DNA of 16,502 bases, from contig JAKAYK010000014.1 in assembly GCA_021826765.1 (NCBI GenBank), positions 1 to 16,502 of the forward strand, given 5' to 3'. Under the pieces are notes generated by a model. It was given only the letters and a program-made list of their open reading frames with translations, was not told where the DNA came from and did not search any database. Shown here piece by piece: positions 14,262-16,502 of this stretch; within the stretch, counting starts at the first letter, position 1; each line of letters begins with the position of its first letter. The stretch is from Thermoplasmata archaeon (GTDB taxonomy: Archaea > Thermoplasmatota > Thermoplasmata > Thermoplasmatales > Thermoplasmataceae). The position numbers were made by a program, and so were the translations under genes.

Positions 14262-14903
14262 TTATGAACTGGATTCAGCCCATATCAAAATACAATCCAG
14301 TTTCTCATAATTTTTAGTATGGTGGGAATACATTCTTGGTATGCTTATAGTTATTTTCTCCTCGCGGAGAACTCTTCCTCTCTTCTTTGCATATTCAAGG
14401 ATAAAGTCCCTGTTTTTGTAATTGTGTAGAAGATAAATATTCTTGCAGTTACGAAAAATAATATCTAAGAATGGAAGATCAGAATCGCGAATTACTGCCC
14501 CAAATGGGGGGTTGCAAATTGCTGTATCAAATCTTTCCTCCACATCAGAAATATTTCCAATCACGATTCTTATGTTGCTGAACTTGCGCAAATTCTCTTC
14601 AAGAACCATAAGTTGTTCTCGGTCAATCTCCACTGCAACAACTTCATCTGCTCCAAGCATCAGAGCAGAAAAGGATAAGACTCCGGTACCCGCTCCAGCG
14701 TCCAGGATTTTTTTCCCTTCAATGTTTCCATCCATTGCGGCCATGAAAACAAGATATGCTGCAGTTGAAGGATCGGTAGGGTACTGTTCAAGATGATTCT
14801 TCGGATTGTTAAAAGTTAGAAGTTTTGAAAGAGCCATCTCAATTTTTTTCTTGTTTATATTATTCTTCAGATGCTCCCCCGCCGACAGAGATATCAATGA
14901 CAT
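14262..14903 (-). CDS. METTL5-like N6-adenine rRNA methyltransferase
   Basis: A SAM-dependent methylase of COG2263, the family of METTL5, which modifies one adenine in small-subunit rRNA in eukaryotes. With the start at 14903 (213 residues) the family hallmark LEQYPTDPSTAA is at 38-49, motif I DAGAGTG at 68-74 and the catalytic NPPF at 131-134. The helix just before ENPK-like FNNPK, reading NKKKIEMALSKL, matches the N-terminus I recall for Pyrococcus homologues. This argues against the simpler ATG at 14837, which would cut that helix but avoid overlap with the upstream gene. Starting at 14903 overlaps that gene by 44 bases. Archaeal partners of such enzymes include Trm112, not encoded nearby. 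The RNA target is inferred from the family. Confidence 0.87.
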   Translation of the reverse strand: MSLISLSAGEHLKNNINKKKIEMALSKLLTFNNPKNHLEQYPTDPSTAAYLVFMAAMDGNIEGKKILDAGAGTGVLSFSALMLGADEVVAVEIDREQLMVLEENLRKFSNIRIVIGNISDVEERFDTAICNPPFGAVIRDSDLPFLDIIFRNCKNIYLLHNYKNRDFILEYAKKRGRVLREEKITISIPRMYSHHTKNYEKLDCILIWAESSS

Positions 14904-15231
14904 TTTTTGCCAATTTCTTTGAGGATTCAAGATCCATTCCCCTGTCTACAAGGAGTTTTTCAATTTTTCGCATGGCTCTCTGTTTTTTCCAGGTGCCGCC
15001 TTCATGAGCAGCAATAACAATGAACCTGGCAATTTCTCTATCCACGTTAATTCCAAAGCGTTCTCTCATCTTTATCTGCCATAATGGTATGAGAATCTCT
15101 GGAATATTCCGTAAGTTATTGCTCTGCCTTCTCTTTGCAATGATACTGTCAACTTTCTTCCTATCATTCAAAGGCATATTGACTGATATCAACCTTATAA
15201 TTAAATATAACGTTTCATCGTAATGTGACAT
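14860..15231 (-). CDS. Hypothetical basic helical protein
   Basis: A 123-residue protein that I do not recognise. It looks wholly alpha-helical and basic (for example DRKKVDSIIAKRRQ and KKQRAMRKIEKLL) with a short glycine-rich acidic tail, VGGGASEE. There is no signal peptide, membrane segment or cysteine pair. Basic charge and its place directly upstream of, and probably overlapping, the METTL5-like gene suggest RNA or ribosome binding, which is inference. The ATG at 15231 is preceded by GGCGGTGGCC, containing a weak Shine-Dalgarno-like GGTGG, and no other start codon exists in frame before the upstream TGA, so the start is firm if the gene is real. Codon pattern and length make it a likely gene. 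Confidence 0.7.
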   Translation of the reverse strand: MSHYDETLYLIIRLISVNMPLNDRKKVDSIIAKRRQSNNLRNIPEILIPLWQIKMRERFGINVDREIARFIVIAAHEGGTWKKQRAMRKIEKLLVDRGMDLESSKKLAKNVIDISVGGGASEE

Positions 15232-15648
15232 CCGGCCACCGCCAAAGACGCGGGCTCACCGTTTGAACTATCCGTTTTAACATCCGTGTGAAGGTCCGAT
15301 CTTCAGATGTGTGAATTGAGATGTTACAAGCATCTTAATGGTATAAGTATGCCCTCATGAATGATGCATTGGCACTTTCCTGTTGCCTTGTATGACCTTT
15401 TTCTGTTCCATTCGTTTGACATTTCGAAAGAATAATATCTATCAGGTAAAGCAGTGAAATTTGTACTCTTGATAATGTATTTCTTACACCATTTGTGTAG
15501 TTGTGGTAGGTTAAACAGCAAATTGAATTTAGTTCATTCAGAACCATGAATTCATATAAGTTTTTTAAAAACGGCGTATTTGAAAATGTTCCCTCGAGAC
15601 ACAGCAACGAATCTCGGATAAAAATTGAAGATTTAAGGATTAAAAAAA
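15232..15648. other. Gene-poor region upstream of the 123-residue protein gene
   Basis: About 417 bases without a supported gene. The right-hand part of the leader (15229-15298) is GC-richer than its surroundings and contains repeated TCCG/ACCG units. A possible 22-codon leader frame (minus strand, ATG at 15283) overlaps the start of the 123-residue gene. Further on, two overlapping minus-strand frames (15335-15607 and 15324-15521) have cysteine-rich, low-plausibility translations. They could be remnants of a decayed gene but match nothing I know. I could fold no tRNA, 5S rRNA, SRP RNA or RNase P RNA from either strand. Confidence 0.4.
15642..15648 (-). terminator. Oligo-T terminator of the Csl4-LSm operon
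   Basis: On the minus strand seven consecutive T residues follow immediately after the LSm stop codon. This is a typical archaeal termination signal and marks the 3' end of the operon. Confidence 0.6.
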
Positions 15649-15861
15649 TTATAGTGGAACAATCCTCACTATGTTGCTCCCTCTGATAATGACGGAACCG
15701 AGTTTTCTGGTTGTTTCATTTCCTATTTCTTCTACATCATCCATAACCATGTTCATGTATTCGTCATATCCCGTAAGAAGCCCTTCCATTGTTCTATTGT
15801 CTTTAAGCAATAGTGATATTTTCTTGTTTAGATTTTCCTCAAGCAGTTTCATTGGCATCAT
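15649..15861 (-). CDS. Sm-like archaeal protein (LSm)
   Basis: A 70-residue protein covering the whole Sm fold. The Sm1 motif spans about 22-47 with the characteristic Asp33 and Asn37 (DEYMNMVMDD at 33-42). The Sm2 motif is VIIRGSNIVRI at 57-67, containing the IRG that contacts uridine. Archaeal LSm proteins form heptameric or hexameric rings that bind U-rich RNA and associate with tRNA-processing and RNA-decay factors. Three Met codons lie within the first four positions; the first ATG was chosen for its distance to the GAGGATGAG sequence upstream. It is the last gene of an operon with Csl4 and a 50-residue protein, consistent with a shared role in RNA processing. Confidence 0.93.
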   Translation of the reverse strand: MMPMKLLEENLNKKISLLLKDNRTMEGLLTGYDEYMNMVMDDVEEIGNETTRKLGSVIIRGSNIVRIVPL

Positions 15862-15875
15862 TTTATCTCATCCTC

Positions 15876-16028
15876 TCAGTTATATTCATCCTCGTCTAAT
15901 TCTTCTCTTTTCATAATGAACTGAACCAGTCCCCTGACTATCTCCTTCATGTCATTTAATTCCTTTTTCATAGTGCTCAGTTCCCGGCTCATTCTCTCTA
16001 TTTCTTTTACACTTGTGTCGTTTACCAT
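15876..16028 (-). CDS. 50-residue coiled-coil protein between csl4 and the LSm gene
   Basis: An ATG at 16028 opens a 50-codon frame ending in TGA at 15876-15878. GGTGA lies five bases before the ATG, and the stop is 14 bases before the LSm start, so it fits snugly in the operon. The product has hydrophobic residues at heptad-like spacing through about 9-40 (IERMSRELSTM, KKELNDMKEIV, RGLVQFIMK) and a strongly acidic end, EELDEDEYN. No family is recognised. A short amphipathic helix with acidic tail could act as an adaptor or oligomerisation element for an exosome or Sm complex; that is inference from the neighbourhood. Standard length cut-offs would miss it. Confidence 0.75.
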   Translation of the reverse strand: MVNDTSVKEIERMSRELSTMKKELNDMKEIVRGLVQFIMKREELDEDEYN

Positions 16029-16032
16029 TATT

Positions 16033-16037
16033 TCACC
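16033..16037 (-). promoter_or_regulatory. Shine-Dalgarno site of the 50-residue protein gene
   Basis: GGTGA on the minus strand sits immediately after the csl4 stop codon and five bases before the ATG at 16028, matching the archaeal 16S rRNA 3' end. It is strong evidence that the short frame is translated. Confidence 0.65.
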
Positions 16038-16502
16038 TTAAATTCTAAGATTTCCGTAATCAGGTGCAATTTTTCTGCTTTCTGTTCTCTGACAGTTTTC
16101 GCAGTAGAGCTCGGAGTTGACAAGCACCATGACATTCCTGCATCTCGTGCACCTAGTTTTAAGCACACCAAGATTTGTTCCAAGAATGGTTAGCTCAAGG
16201 TTCTGTCCCACCCTGATTACCTTACCCCTTATTAGATCACCGGTTCTTACGCTGAGTGGTGGCCCCTCATCCCTTCTTCCACCCGATCTGATATAACCTT
16301 CTGCATTACATGAAACAATTTCATGTCCTTTCTGAAGACCTGCAACAGATATTGTAATCTGCCTCTGGTCATTTTTTGTAATCTGCCCATACACAATATC
16401 ACCATTGAAAAATCTCAATTTTTTCTTTGAACCTTCTATGGACATCAGAAATTTTGAATCATTTTTCACTACATTTCCCGGAACCAGCGCAATAAGTTTT
16501 CC
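16038..16502 (-). CDS. csl4: Exosome RNA-binding protein Csl4, 5' end outside window
   Basis: The frame is open to the window edge, giving 154 residues that begin GKLIALVPGNVV, close to the usual Csl4 start, so only the first residue or few are missing. The GTG at 16469 would give a truncated N-terminal domain and is not preferred. An S1-like RNA-binding domain occupies the middle (FNGDIVYGQITKNDQRQITI and later GDLIRGKVIRVG), and a zinc ribbon lies at the C-terminus with cysteine pairs CTRC at 118-121 and CENC at 134-137, followed by RKIAPDYGNLRI. Csl4 caps the archaeal exosome and helps choose RNA substrates for 3'-5' degradation or tailing. It heads, or lies early in, an operon with the 50-residue protein and LSm. 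The promoter is outside the window. Confidence 0.92.
   Translation of the reverse strand, partial: GKLIALVPGNVVKNDSKFLMSIEGSKKKLRFFNGDIVYGQITKNDQRQITISVAGLQKGHEIVSCNAEGYIRSGGRRDEGPPLSVRTGDLIRGKVIRVGQNLELTILGTNLGVLKTRCTRCRNVMVLVNSELYCENCQRTESRKIAPDYGNLRI

Noticed and set aside
15240..15310. Possible tRNA on the minus strand (TTCAAAC resembling a T-loop)
   Set aside because: The bases flanking the loop do not pair, and no acceptor or anticodon stem can be formed at the right distances.
15360..15400. Possible RNase P RNA core (minus-strand AGGAAAGTGCC)
   Set aside because: It differs from the conserved GAGGAAAGTCC core, the second conserved region is missing, and the surrounding DNA is too AT-rich and unstructured.
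15324..15607. Minus-strand frames of 65 and 90 codons as genes
   Set aside because: They overlap in different frames, start at weak codons without ribosome binding sites, and give translations unlike any known family; kept only as a note on the gene-poor region.
16038..16469. Csl4 starting at the GTG at 16469
   Set aside because: The frame stays open to the window edge and the 11 extra residues match the normal start of the Csl4 N-terminal domain.
1..16502. CRISPR array, insertion sequence or integrated element
   Set aside because: No regularly spaced long repeats, transposase motifs, terminal repeats or attachment-site duplications were seen on either strand.

Overview
The window looks like chromosomal DNA of an acidophilic archaeon, most likely of the order Thermoplasmatales (Thermoplasma/Ferroplasma/Cuniculiplasma group). 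The archaeal assignment rests on an Orc1/Cdc6 initiator, an Sm-like protein, the exosome subunit Csl4, an archaeal METTL5-type rRNA methylase, and the control signals: most transcription units have a TATA-like box centred about 25-29 bases before the start codon and little or no leader, so leaderless mRNAs seem to be the rule. A Tat-exported Rieske protein next to an enlarged cytochrome b fits an aerobic acidophile. The order-level placement is inference; base composition is moderately AT-rich and nothing identifies a species.

Layout. 1-859 (minus): radical SAM/SPASM enzyme cut by the window edge. 972-3214 (plus): RmuC-like protein and a solitary DNA methyltransferase. 3308-6386 (plus): respiratory operon of Rieske protein, cytochrome b and a degenerate crotonase-like protein. 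6392-8146 (minus): pdxS followed by a DUF92 membrane protein. 8283-10870 (plus): folC, then orc1/cdc6. 10873-11595 (minus): UPF0173 metallo-beta-lactamase-fold hydrolase. 11761-14135 (plus): fused family I CoA-transferase, a doubtful 44-codon ORF, and a LysE-type exporter. 14262-15231 (minus): METTL5-like methylase and an unrecognised basic protein. 15232-15648: gene-poor. 15649-16502 (minus): Csl4, a 50-residue coiled-coil protein and LSm, an RNA-processing operon whose Csl4 start lies just outside the window.

Themes. Cytochrome b and the Rieske protein would form the core of a quinol-oxidising complex with no cytochrome c1 here. Three plus-strand genes (folC, orc1/cdc6, lysE) begin with TTG directly downstream of a TATA box. 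Several divergent intergenic regions carry inverted repeats that look like operators (895-913, 8184-8227, 11656-11680). I see no CRISPR array, tRNA, rRNA or intact insertion sequence. The most useful leads are the uncatalogued 50-residue protein between Csl4 and LSm, the inverted repeat between pdxS and folC, the crotonase-like protein locked into the cytochrome b operon, and the RmuC-methyltransferase pairing.
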